NCBI GenBank assembly: GCA_963921825.1
Contig: OY997594.1
Location: 67,627,675 to 67,691,674, forward strand
From: Erodium maritimum
Lineage: Eukaryota > Streptophyta > Magnoliopsida > Geraniales > Geraniaceae
Length of the DNA stretch: 64,000 nt
Direction: 5' to 3'
Every line of letters begins with the position of its first letter. The stretch's first letter is position 1. The translations under genes were made by a program, and so were the position numbers. Below are positions 1 through 9,404 of the stretch, piece by piece. Under the pieces are notes generated by a model. It searched no databases. It had not been told where the DNA came from and saw only the letters and a list, made by a program, of their open reading frames with translations.

Positions 1-1
1 C

Positions 2-256
2 ATTAACCGAGAGGGACGAAGGATTGTAGAGGAAGAAGCTGCTGAAAGACAAGCACTTGCTGCTGAACGAGCCGCTGAACGAGTTGCTGCAAGAGCTAGG
101 CTTGAGGAAAGAGGTAGGCGTCTTCATGCAAGGGTTGCTGCTCTCTCAGAGTCTGGTACATCTGATGGAGCCACCTCCATGCGCGGCCCGAAGCATGACG
201 CAAGGGTGTACGTGCAGTGGCTGAAAGACAACTTTGTGCGCGAGGACGAAGACTAG
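2..256 (+). CDS. C-terminal end of a CACTA-encoded protein (partial)
   Basis: An open frame enters from the left edge and stops at TAG 254-256. The visible 84 residues begin with a strongly charged Glu/Ala/Arg-rich stretch of about 40 residues (EEEAAERQALAAERAAERV), likely a coiled coil, and end in an acidic tail (VREDED). It lies 1.2 kb inside the CACTA end and in the element's orientation, so it is most likely the last exon of a transposon protein. I do not recognise a catalytic domain. No start is visible because the frame is cut by the window edge. Confidence 0.55.
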   Translation: MNREGRRIVEEEAAERQALAAERAAERVAARARLEERGRRLHARVAALSESGTSDGATSMRGPKHDARVYVQWLKDNFVREDED

Positions 257-490
257 ACGCCTAGCTAGAATATTAATTTCCTACTATTTAACGGATGTGT
301 GTTAAGGATGACTTTTACTTCAATAGCACTTTTATATGACTTTGTACTTTGAATGGTTAACAGTTGTTTTAATTATTGTTCACTTTATTTATTAACTGTT
401 GGTTTATATGAATATTATTTGCGTATGATTTGACTTAATTATTTGGGATTGATTATAATTGTAATATGTTCTTTGACTAAGTCAGGATAT

Positions 491-817
491 ATGGAACCAA
501 ACTCTGATCGTAGACTAGAGCGTAGGTGGCGACGACGTGAAAATGCGGGAACCGTTGTACCTGGTCCACATAGAGTCAACGCTGCAGTTGCCCCAGCGTG
601 GGTCCAACATTATTCCCTATTAGTCCAGGAATCACGTCAACGCTACGACTATATTTCTCAGCTGATGAATGAGAAAGGTATGGAAATACCTCCATCCCCT
701 GTTGGAGGCCCGCAGCATACCCCTCCGTGGTTGAACGAGGAATGGATGAACGAGGTTCAAGACAATGACCTTCATGCTAGAGCGGAGCCTGCGTGGTTTC
801 GTCATTTTGAGGACTAG
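491..817 (+). CDS. Small CACTA-internal ORF, function unknown
   Basis: A 108-residue protein from ATG 491 (MEPNSDRRLERRWRRRENAG) to TAG 815-817. The same frame is open back to an ATG at 443, but those extra residues are hydrophobic and look like read-through of non-coding DNA, so 491 is preferred. The N-terminus is very basic; the rest is rich in Pro, Trp and His. It lies between the preceding ORF and the subterminal repeats, where second ORFs of plant CACTA elements often sit. No named domain is recognised. It could also be the last exon of a longer spliced transposon transcript. Confidence 0.4.
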   Translation: MEPNSDRRLERRWRRRENAGTVVPGPHRVNAAVAPAWVQHYSLLVQESRQRYDYISQLMNEKGMEIPPSPVGGPQHTPPWLNEEWMNEVQDNDLHARAEPAWFRHFED

Positions 818-1075
818 ATGGAAGTGACCAGAGAAATGCAGGAGCGTGTCATCAGAAACCTGCTTGTTTTGTAACTCTATTAGGCGTGTTTGTGTTTTCT
901 TTTATGACTATGTTTACTGTTGTGATTATGTGAACACATTATCTGGCAAATGCTTCCAAACAATTTATCTATGAACTGTTTTTTTATATACGCATTGTTT
1001 CATACATATTTCATGTGTAATGTCGTTATGTTTATCGGGATACCGTTACATTCTTTCGTATATTGCCTCACCTTA

Positions 1076-1437
1076 CCAACGGATACAACGAACTTGGCTA
1101 ACGGATGCAACATATGTGGCTAAGGTATGTCAGTTGGCAGACGGATGCACATATGTGGCTAAGGTTTTTGAACTTGGCAGATGGATGCACATACGTCACT
1201 CAAGCTCTTTTCACTTGGCTGACGGATACAGCATGCGTGGGTCAAGTTTTTGCACTTGACAGACGGATGCACATACGTCACTCAAGTTATTTCCACTTGG
1301 TTGACGGATACAGAATGCGTGGGCCAAGTTTTTCCAGTTGGCCGACGGATATAAGTTTCCTTATCTACGGATCTAGCATCCGTCGGCCTGGTGGTTCACT
1401 TGGCAGACAGATTGCTGTATCCGTCTCCTAAGGGCTA
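1076..1437 (+). repeat. CACTA subterminal repeat array
   Basis: About six imperfect copies of a unit near 55-60 bp built on ACTTGGCAGACGGATGCACA followed by TATGTGGCTAAGGT or TACGTCACTCAAG. Similar motifs in inverse order (ATCCGTCGGCC, ATCCGTCTCC) follow up to the terminus. In En/Spm such arrays bind the element's DNA-binding protein. The ORFs that cross this array are by-products of its periodicity. Confidence 0.75.
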
Positions 1438-1493
1438 AAACTTATGCCACAGATCCATTTTATCCGTCTCCTAAGTCGATTTCTGCAGTAGTG

Positions 1494-1823
1494 GTTCGAC
1501 CTGGATCCTCTTAGAACCCTACCTACAAGGCTACAACTAAACTAACAACAATTAAGAAAATCAAATATAATAAAAGAAAATTAATATTTGAGGGGCCACG
1601 TGCCCTCTGGTTCCTATGTACACCAGCTTGTAGGTAGTGGTTGGTAAGTACAATGAAAGTGGTGTGGTTGGGTGAGGGTAAGAGCGTAGGTGCAGGCCTG
1701 AGACTGAGAGACGTGGGTGCAGGGGGAAGATCTCTGACGTATGTTTATATATATTATTGTTTTGGATATTGGTATTGCTGAGAGAATCACAATGTGCCGG
1801 GATGTGCCATGCAAATTAGGTTA
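1494..1823. other. Intergenic spacer between CACTA end and MITE
   Basis: About 330 bases with no convincing ORF or repeat ends; I assign nothing here. Confidence 0.5.
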
Positions 1824-1891
1824 GGGTTACTTTCATCTCACTACTCTAATTACATGGAGGTTTTTCATCTCACTAATTTGATTATTTTTTG

Positions 1892-3414
1892 CAGGGTCGG
1901 CCCAATGATTATTTGGGCCTTAAGCGAGAATTTGATCAATAACTTTTTTTCTTATGAAAGAATATAATAGGATAATAAGTAAAATTGCTCATATAAAAAG
2001 ATTATACTAGATGATATTGAGCAAATGAGCTTCAACGTCTATTTATAACACTAAAAAATATAAAATGGACGATGAATATTAGTTTCTAACAAGATAGTAT
2101 CGATGAATAAGATTTACCGTCTAGAATTCAATACAAAAATCAAATATATTTAAGGATTCACATTTATCCCTAAATAAGATATATTCATGTCATGTTTGGA
2201 TGTGATAGGTTCAAGATCATTCTAGAAAATTTCACTAAATTATCTAGAATATATGTGACGTTGTGTATAACTAGCTATTGTCATTATCTTCTAGAAATTT
2301 TCACACTTAAAATAATTTTTAAATAGTAAATATGGATTTTAACTATGATCAATCAAATATAACAAAAAATAAGAAACCCGTCAGAATTTAGAATAATATT
2401 GCAAGATAGTAAGTAAGAATTTTTAAGAACTAAAGGTATTTAGTATTGAAATCCACCGTTTAACCGACAAAAACAAAATGGAACAAGCCCAACACCTTCT
2501 CCTGGTTACCTCAGGATATATGTCTAACTTCATGTAATTGTTGTTACTATCTAAAGATTAAAGACGCTTATAAACAAACTCATTTTTATTGATCATTTTG
2601 ATTTTGAACTCAAGAACCAAAAATAAATCATCATTCATGTTTATGGCCTCTAGTCTTTGCGCTTTGTTGAGCATCTTCATGTCAACGGCTGAGAAACATC
2701 TCCATTCGCCAATGAGTGAATCATTTTCCTAGAATCTAAACAATACAACTTCATGTGATGCGTATATAAAGTCAACTCTACTTATTATCTTGATTAATTT
2801 GATTAATCATGAAATGAAACTTTCTTAATACCTATTTTATTGCAATAAATTTGGAAGGGTTTCTCTTCCTCTTGACAACTTACTTTCTCATGTTATTTTG
2901 GTTTAAGCATTTCCGTAATGAAGTTGACAAATTATTTCTCATTCCTCAAACAAATACTATAGTGTGGTATATAAATATTCACAATATTTTCTTTGCTTTT
3001 GTTCCATTCTTTTGTGTGATCCCTATTTAGTTCACTAATCATTGGTAAATTGAACTTGCATGTTTTGTTTAGTTAACGATAGTTTTCACTGCTAAATAAA
3101 GACCCATAGAGCTGTTAGAACGTTCAACAATCAAGAAAATTTGTCTTTCTTTTGGATGAGAATTGTTTTTTTTTCTAAAGAACAAACTTGATTCGAGATC
3201 AAAATTGGCACAATTAGTAATAAAATTTAATTTTAAAATTAGAAAACTTACATTTTCGTTGGATTAGATTTGATCAAATAATAACAAGTCCTTAATTTTG
3301 TGTAGCCTTTTTTGATCCAAGGTCATAAACGGTTTATTATTTAATTTTATGAGGTTTTTTCGATATGAGGCCTTAAGCGGTTGCTTAACTCGCTTAAAGC
3401 TTGAGACGGCCCTG
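1892..3414. mobile_element. hAT-type element with 8-bp target duplication
   Basis: The ends CAGGGTCGGCCC and ...GACGGCCCTG are inverted repeats (CAGGGYCGKCYC), followed inwards by a shared TTAAGCGAG motif. The flanks carry an exact 8-bp duplication ATTTTTTG (1884-1891 and 3415-3422), diagnostic of hAT transposition. The 1.5-kb interior is AT-rich. It has only weak coding remnants on the minus strand around 2550-2700 and no usable transposase frame, so the element is non-autonomous or decayed. It inserted into the MITE arm, so it is younger than the MITE. Confidence 0.9.
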
Positions 3415-3647
3415 ATTTTTTGTGGCACCTCACTACCTTAGAATGTATTTTTTTTTCACTTTTATACCCGCCGTCAATTTTCCATCCATTTTTGGATGAA
3501 AACACTTACAAAGTCTATAATACCCCTCACTAACAATCAAATTTTCAAAAAGATGTCATTGGTTTTCAAAATTTATTTAAAAAAATCAGTTTTTAATGTC
3601 ACAAAAATGCATTATAGGGTAGTGAGGTGCCACAAAAACTGCATTTT

Positions 3648-5385
3648 TTTTTATAAGCTAAAGAATTTTGTTAAGCAAATGTTCTATAAAGATATAGAAC
3701 AAAGCAAGAAAGAGATCCAAACGGACCTTTTCCTTTAAACCAATACAGCTACAAAGAGCAAAACAAAACCTGAACAAAACAAGACGTAAACAAAACACCT
3801 TGCCTATTTTCTATTCGGGTTCAAACAAGTAAACCGGTTAGATACCGGAACAGGGGTTAGGACTTGAGCAGAACTGGGTTCTCTTCCCTCGGAATCCTGA
3901 TCGAGAGCTAAGGAACAAAAATCAACAGCCTTTCTATCAACCTTCGAGCTGTAACTCCAGTTGCCCGAGCTATCTTTTTTGGCTACATTCACCAAGAAAC
4001 AGACCGAATTATCCCCTTTATTAGCAGAAGTCCTGGCTCTCGTCTGATACACTACCACTGGTTGTGCAATCACCTTCGCCTGACCCTTCTTAGGGCGACC
4101 ACGTCGTTTTGGCTCAGCCACCGAGATCGGTTTTTGCAAGGCTTCCTTCCACGGGCTTCCTTGAAAACCAATCTCCACAGCCGGGTCAACGCCCTGAAAC
4201 GGATCGTCTTGACTCGAACCTATCGCTGATGGATCCAAATCATTCTCCAGTCGCTTAAAAATTGAAGCCAATTTTGGATCCTGTTGGGCCAGAACTGAGC
4301 CAACTGGGACAGGCCCAGGAGATAGGCCCGGTTTTGATGTGCCAAGCCCAGGAGATAGGCCCAGTTCAGAAGTGTCAGCTAGGGCAGACCCAGGAAAAAG
4401 GCCCGCTTGGCCCAACACCTCCCGAAGCCCACCATCAAGTCCAACTTTGACGCGATCACGTAACGTAGACGGAGACGACCTCTCTTCCAAGAATCGCGGC
4501 GCAATCAATTCAGAATCAACAGAGTTTCCTTTGTTCAAATTTGAAAATCCTTGATCCAACGAAATCCCTGTGATCAAGGGATCGAAGTCTGAAACAGAAT
4601 ATGAAAGCCCGCAGTATTTCTATACTGACGTTGTCGGGTCTGTTGCCGGAGAGGGTGTGGCCAGAAGAGGCTTGACCACACCTCCAAAACGCTGCAGACC
4701 TTCTCCTTCTGTCCGACCGAGATCGTCGGGGCTGGAAAACGCAGCTTCACGCGGAACAGAGCATGTGCTCTGTTTCGCGTTCCCGACTGGTTCAGTCACC
4801 TTGGAGTCCAACCGACGCCGGAAAAATGCCACGAACAAGACGTGACCATTCACCTGTGCCCCGTTTAACGTCTCCAAAGCCCGGGACGCAGCCAAAGGCG
4901 TCGTAAATCGAACGAAACCGAAAAAACGTCCTGTCCTGTTTGCACGCTTCAGCAAAGAGAAGGAAGCTATGTCGCCAAAAATGGATAGCTTTTCCTGAAA
5001 CCAGACTTCTGAAGCAGGATAAGGTAGGTTCTGGACGTAAAGCTCAGTGTCGCTCACTTCAAAACGTACCGGCGAACGTCGACGGCGAGCACCTGCTCCA
5101 CCCGTGCGAACTCCGGCCGTCTCCCTTTCCTTTGGGTGCACAGGAATAGAAGCGGCAACAGCAACAACCTCACCGGGAAACGAGCTCTTTCCCGATGAAG
5201 CTGCACCCGTATTAGAACTGCCCCTGCCACCCGTTTGTTTGCCCCGGCCACTCTGCACACCACCTCCAACAGGGTTATCCTTAGAGGGTCTCTTGACCGG
5301 GACAACAATGGCCTGAAACTCCTTGTAAAGCGACAATAAACCTGAGCAAAACACTAAAAACTCATCAAGAGTACCGGGCATAAAC
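3648..5385 (-). mobile_element. ORF1-only LINE-type retrotransposon ('half-LINE'), RRM family
   Basis: A minus-strand retrocopy bounded by an exact 9-bp duplication CTGCATTTT (3639-3647 and 5386-5394), with a T-run at the left that is its A-tail, preceded by an AGCTTATAAAAAA-type 3' end. It carries one long ORF1-like frame (RRM protein) and a short 3' UTR, with no endonuclease or reverse transcriptase. Its 5' end lies only four bases before the ATG, so it is probably 5'-truncated. A related copy with the same tail lies at 54317-56147. It inserted inside the MITE at 1824-5535. Confidence 0.8.
3804..5381 (-). CDS. RRM-domain ORF1 protein of a half-LINE, one in-frame stop
   Basis: Read from 5381 downward, a single frame of about 525 codons interrupted only by TAG at 4620-4622. 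Order: an N-terminal helix-like segment; a Gly/Ser/Arg-rich linker; an RRM at about residues 112-190 with RNP2-like ELYVQNLP and RNP1-like GRFFGFVRF; a Pro-rich region; a short repeat (GLSPGLGTSKPGLSPGP); an SPWKEAL motif; an AT-hook-like KRRGRPKK; and a polar tail. RRM-bearing ORF1 proteins are known from plant L1-clade LINEs of the BNR type. The protein probably bound the element's RNA. An otherwise open frame suggests recent insertion or selection. Confidence 0.75.
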
Positions 5386-5535
5386 CTGCATTTTAGGGTA
5401 GTGATGTGCCAGAAAAATAGTTAGGGTATGAAAGTGGAAAAAATGCATTATAGGGTAGTGAGGTGCCACAAAAAATAATTAGTATAGTGAGATGAAAAAA
5501 ACCACATAATTAAGGTAGTAAGATGAAAATAACCC

Positions 5536-6173
5536 TATATGTTATAATCGTCATTCTCTATGATGATATAAGGGTTAAATCTCCATTAAATCATCTCTAA
5601 ATAAATATGTACTTAAAAATTAGAGTCAAATTGCTACTAAATCTTCAAAAGTCAAGGGGCACATTACGATAATTTGTTATGACAGAAGGCTTTGCTAAGG
5701 TTTTAGTGTCGTCTCTTTGTGAGCCACCCTAACCTAATCGGTCACGGTCCTCCCAGCGTCTTTCTGGTTCCTTTACTCCGTCGCTATGACGTTCTTCTCA
5801 ACCTTCCAATTCCTCTTGTATCGGATTGGGGAGGAATTTATCTCTGTGCGGCGATATCCCTCGGCAATTCCACGTCGATACAATTGTCTTAGAGTGAAAC
5901 AAACATCAACCGGGTTTTTGAAGCTGTGGTGGCTACTCAATTCAATTTATACATGAATATATTGTCCATACTTTGGGTTACATGGAAAAGATAATAAATA
6001 ACGGGGTATATATTGATAAACTACTTACTAATTGCAAAAAACTTATCAAGCTAAGTAATCAAGAAAAGGCTACACGGGCGTAATGATCGTCTGGCCCGGT
6101 CGGCTCGGGGCTTGTATACATCTTAGGTTTTGAAATTTGAAGACGTTTTGATGGGAGACCAATGTCCATATGG
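5536..6173. other. Intergenic, no gene seen
   Basis: A GC-richer patch at about 5690-5890 has short coding-like stretches, but no frame longer than background and no repeat ends. It may be an old retroelement scrap. Confidence 0.4.
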
Positions 6174-7169
6174 GGAAGTAAGTGTCTTAAGAAAATCGGT
6201 TTCGGGCGTCAACCAGTCTCCTCTCTCTTCCCGATATCATATGAAGTAAGCTTGTTCAATTTCCAGCAACCAAAATTTGTTTTTCTTTTCTTTCATTTTT
6301 GCCGATGAAGGTTTAGTAATAAAATATTTAGATTTATCGAATAAATAATATATTAAATATTATTTTGAACGAGGCGGTTCACGGAGCTTACAAGGTTCGG
6401 GTCGAGTTTAAGTTATTTATAAGACGAGTTAAATTGAACCCGAATTAAGTTTGAGCTTGATAATAATGAATTGGAGTATGGCATGGAATCGAACTTAAAT
6501 CGTCTCATTAAGAGGGATCCTCTTACAACCCTGCCTACTACTAAACTTAGTGTAATTTTATATATATGGTTCACATTATAAAATGACCCTAAATTTGTCA
6601 AACTTATCATTTTATACATCAAGGTTTTTGAAGATTGGAGCGTGATGGTATGTGAGCTAGGTCCAACGGAATGATGAAGAGATATGACGAGCTAGTTGGG
6701 ATAATACGGTATCGCATCAATCTCTTTTTATGACCCAGGTATGTAAGGTCCTAAAATATGAAAGAAAAAAAAATGTTTCGTCCCACATGGAGCAAGTCAG
6801 TTTGGTATGACTGATGCAGAGTATATATATTCTCTCCTTCTTCTTTGTGTTTTTCCCTACACGTCTCTGGTCATTACTCTCGCAACTTCAATCATGAATC
6901 AACCATTGGGACTAGCAAATATACCACCAAAGTATCATTTCATAAACCGTCTAAAAATCAAATGGCTAGGATGTTCAAGTGGTGTATCTTGCCACGATGC
7001 TGAGACATCATGATGAACATCCTAGCCATTTGATTTTTAGACGGTTTATGAAATAATACTTTGGTGGTATATTTGCTAGTCCCAATGGTTGATTCATAAT
7101 TGAAGTTGCGAGAGTAAAAATTAGAAACTTATAGGAAAAAACACAAGAAAGGAGAGAATGTATATCCTG

Positions 7170-7494
7170 TATTAGAACTATAATTGGGCCTTCAACTATC
7201 AGCTTGAGCTTTTAGTCGAGTTGGTTCTCTAATATGGTATCAGAGCTTGGCACCTCACGGACCCGGGTTCAAACCCCACTCTCTACAAAAATTTCTAATT
7301 TCTCTCTATTTATCAAATTTGCCCAAAATAGGCCAGCCCTTATCACTATTCTCAATGGGCTCTTCTCTTCTTCTAATAATATTCACCTCCAAACCCGTAA
7401 AACGGGCTTGTCCGTGAGGGCGCGTGTTAGAATATAACTATAATTGGGCCTTCAACTATCAGCTTGAGTTTTTAGTTGAGTTGGTTCTCTAATA
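7170..7494 (+). mobile_element. TRIM (miniature LTR retroelement)
   Basis: Two direct terminal repeats of about 65-70 bp (7170-7234 and 7425-7494) share AACTATAATTGGGCCTTCAA and end TTGGTTCTCTAATA. The first is followed at 7235 by TGGTATCAGAGC, the initiator-Met tRNA primer-binding motif; a purine-rich GTGAGGGCG lies just before the second. A 5-bp flanking duplication is seen (TCCTG 7165-7169, CCCTG 7495-7499). It has no coding capacity, as usual for TRIMs. It looks structurally whole and fairly young, and sits in the right arm of the hairpin locus only. Confidence 0.85.
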
Positions 7495-8000
7495 CCCTGT
7501 CTTAGTCGCACCAAATTGACTTGTACCATGTGGGACAAACATTTTTTTTCTTTCATATTTTACGACCTTACATACATGGGTCATAAAAAGAGACTAATAG
7601 GATACCATATTATCCCAATTAACTTGTTACTTATGTGTTTATCACTCCGTTGGACCACGTCCACAAAACATCATGTTCCAACCTTCAAAAACCTTGATGT
7701 ATAAAATAACAAGTTAGACAAATTTAGGGTCATTTTATAGTCTAGAACCAAATATATATATAGTTACACTAAGTTTAGTTGTAGGCAGGGTTGTAAGAGG
7801 ATACCTCTTAATGAATCGATTTAAGTTCGATTCCATACGATACTCCAATTCGTTACTATTAAGCTCAAACTTAATTCGGGTTCAATTTAACTCGTCTTAT
7901 AAGTAACTTAAACTCGACCCAAACCTTGTAAGCTTCTTGAACCGCCTCGTTCAAAATAATATATAAATATATTATTTATTCAATAAATCAAAACATTTTA

Positions 8001-8490
8001 GGGTTTACTCCATGTCCTAACCTTGTACTACACTTAATTGTCAAATCCGCACCCAAGCTTTGGAAAATTGTCAAATAGTAGCGAATTCCAAAACTGAATT
8101 ATTAAAAATCAAAAAGTACTGTTTAAATTGACTTTTTCCGTGAACAGTGAATCACGTGCTGCCCACGTGACTCATTTTATAATGGAGCTTGCGCCAGCTG
8201 AGGTCACGAAGAGATGAAATTCGAAGCTTGGACACAAAGAGATGAAGTTCGAACAGCTGAGATGAAGAGATTAGGTCACAAAGAGATGAAGTTAGGCCAA
8301 GTTAACATCCGTAGGAAGAACATATTTGAGGGTAAACTCGACTTTTCACTTGTCCAAGTTAACGTCCGTTTAAAATTAGAAACAATTGGCAATTTCAGAT
8401 AATTGATCGTTACTACATGGCAATTTCAATTGTACAGGGTTTGGATTTAACAATTTCTGAAAGTTGGACGTTAGGACATGGAGTAACCCC
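8001..8490. mobile_element. MULE-type MITE, 490 bp, 9-bp target duplication
   Basis: The ends GGGTTTACTCCATGTCCTAAC and (reverse complement) GGGGTTACTCCATGTCCTAAC are inverted repeats. The exact 9-bp AACATTTTA flanks both sides (7992-8000 and 8491-8499). The interior has imperfect repeats around GAGATGAAGTTCGAA at 8205-8300 and no coding capacity. It interrupts only the right arm of the inverted duplication, so it postdates the duplication. Confidence 0.9.
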
Positions 8491-8574
8491 AACATTTTAT
8501 TACTAAACCTTTATCGGCAATAATGAAGGAAAGGAAAAACAAATTTTAGTTATAGGAAACTGAATAAGCTTCCT

Positions 8575-8910
8575 TCATATGATATCGGGAAGAGAGAGGA
8601 GATTAAACGACGCCGAAGCTGATTTTCTTAAGACGTTTACTTCGCCAGACGGCATGAAATGATGCTTTGGTGGTATATTTGCTGACGGGACGAGTGAAAT
8701 ACGACCATTTTTTGTAGTGGTAGCATAAGAGTTATGCGACGAACATAACTTGTTCGTCTCTGTGCTTTGTGACATAGACACCTTATGTTCGTCGCTGTCT
8801 TGAAACTGGGCAACAACCGGCTCGGTGACGGTGGAGCTGGGAGAGGCCGGGAGTGAAGGAGAGCCGCCGGTAGTTATGGGCTTTGAAGCCTCTTTGGATT
8901 GGGGGTTCAT
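8575..8910 (-). CDS. Unrecognised Ser/Thr-rich protein ORF (possible first exon)
   Basis: A 111-residue frame from ATG 8908-8910 (MNPQSKEASKPITTGGS) to TGA near 8575. It is low-complexity Ser/Thr/Pro-rich to about residue 35, polar in the middle, then contains SANIPPKHHFMPSG at about residues 77-90 and a basic stretch. The motif ANIPPKxHF recurs in both arms beside the hairpin loop (6916-6953 and its inverse at 7042-7080) behind another ATG (MNQPLGLANIPPKYHF), which supports real coding origin. The stop lies inside the inverted duplication, so the frame may once have continued or been spliced there. No family is recognised. It may be a gene fragment. Confidence 0.4.
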   Translation of the reverse strand: MNPQSKEASKPITTGGSPSLPASPSSTVTEPVVAQFQDSDEHKVSMSQSTETNKLCSSHNSYATTTKNGRISLVPSANIPPKHHFMPSGEVNVLRKSASASFNLLSLPDII

Positions 8911-9404
8911 AAGTAGAATTTGGGGTTCTCTTTGGATGCATACTTAATGGGAACAAAACCAGCAAACAAGAGGGTACTGTATTTGGGTACACTGCTAATA
9001 TGAACCGGTATATACCGGAGAAGAAGATGAAAGGAAATGGTGAAAAAAAATGAAAAGAAAAACATTTGTGGTTGTACCAGTAGTTTAGAATGTAGATGAT
9101 GAGATAAGATTTTGGGGATTTGGCCTTTGACTGTCTTTGAAAAATTAAAATAATAACTGGACGAGAAGAAAAAAAATTAAGTTCATGAAAAATAAAAAAT
9201 TAGAAATGGTGAAAAGACCTTGTTAATTAGTTATAAGCATTTCATTTCAAAAAATATAAAATTAGTTATAAGCATTTATGATGAATATTGTTAGGGTTCG
9301 GCGATTTGCGATCTGTACTATAGTGAGTCTTTCGAGGACGATGGTGACTTACTTTTTCCCTGTCTAAAGTAGGAATTAAATCTGACACTACAATCCATAG
9401 AAAT
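8911..9404. other. Upstream flank of the 8575-8910 ORF and spacer
   Basis: AT-rich with oligo-A runs; GGTATATACCGG lies at about 9007-9018. It holds the presumed promoter of the minus-strand ORF, but no TATA box could be placed with confidence. Confidence 0.35.

Larger units (their letters stand above)
1..1493 (+). mobile_element. CACTA (En/Spm) transposon, right-hand part
   Basis: The right end reads ...TTTCTGCAGTAGTG at 1480-1493, the inverted form of CACTACTGCAGAAA, the hallmark CACTA terminus. GTT at 1494-1496 would be the 3-bp target duplication. Inside are two small ORFs and then an array of subterminal repeats, the usual layout of a CACTA right arm. The left end and the main transposase lie outside the window. 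A second terminus of the same family occurs at 11140-11655, with the same AT-rich stretch containing ATGAACTGTT before its repeats. Confidence 0.85.
1824..5535. mobile_element. MULE-type long-TIR MITE split by two later insertions
   Basis: The left end GGGTTACTTTCATCTCACTA and the right end (reverse complement GGGTTATTTTCATCTTACTA) form terminal inverted repeats that extend through TTTTTCATCTCACTA and a TGGCACCTCACTACC motif. Flanking 9-mers (1815-1823 and 5536-5544) agree at 6 of 9 positions, a decayed target duplication. Removing the hAT (1892-3414) and the LINE copy (3648-5385) leaves about 450 bp, close to the 395-bp relative at 53166-53560 with the same TIR and a perfect 9-bp duplication. 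Family assignment rests on TIR length and the 9-bp duplication. Confidence 0.75.
6174..8643. repeat. Long inverted duplication (hairpin locus), arms about 0.8 kb
   Basis: Bases 6174-6977 pair with 7014-8643 once two insertions are removed from the right arm (TRIM 7170-7499, MITE 8001-8499). The spacer is only 36 nt (6978-7013). Matching landmarks: GAAGTAA.CGTCTTAAGAAAATC at the outside, CTTCCCGATATCATATGAAG, AACGAGGCGGTTC, ATACATCAAGGTTTTTGAAG, and CAAATGGCTAGGATGTTCA at the loop. Arms are nearly identical beside the loop and more diverged outward. The outer right arm overlaps the ORF at 8575-8910. A transcript across the centre would fold into a long double-stranded RNA. It could be a foldback transposon, but no terminal duplication was found. 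Confidence 0.85.

Noticed and set aside
1020-1431. Two overlapping frames with repeated peptide units (GCTYV, MHIRHSS)
   Set aside because: They translate the CACTA subterminal DNA repeats; the periodicity is a DNA feature.
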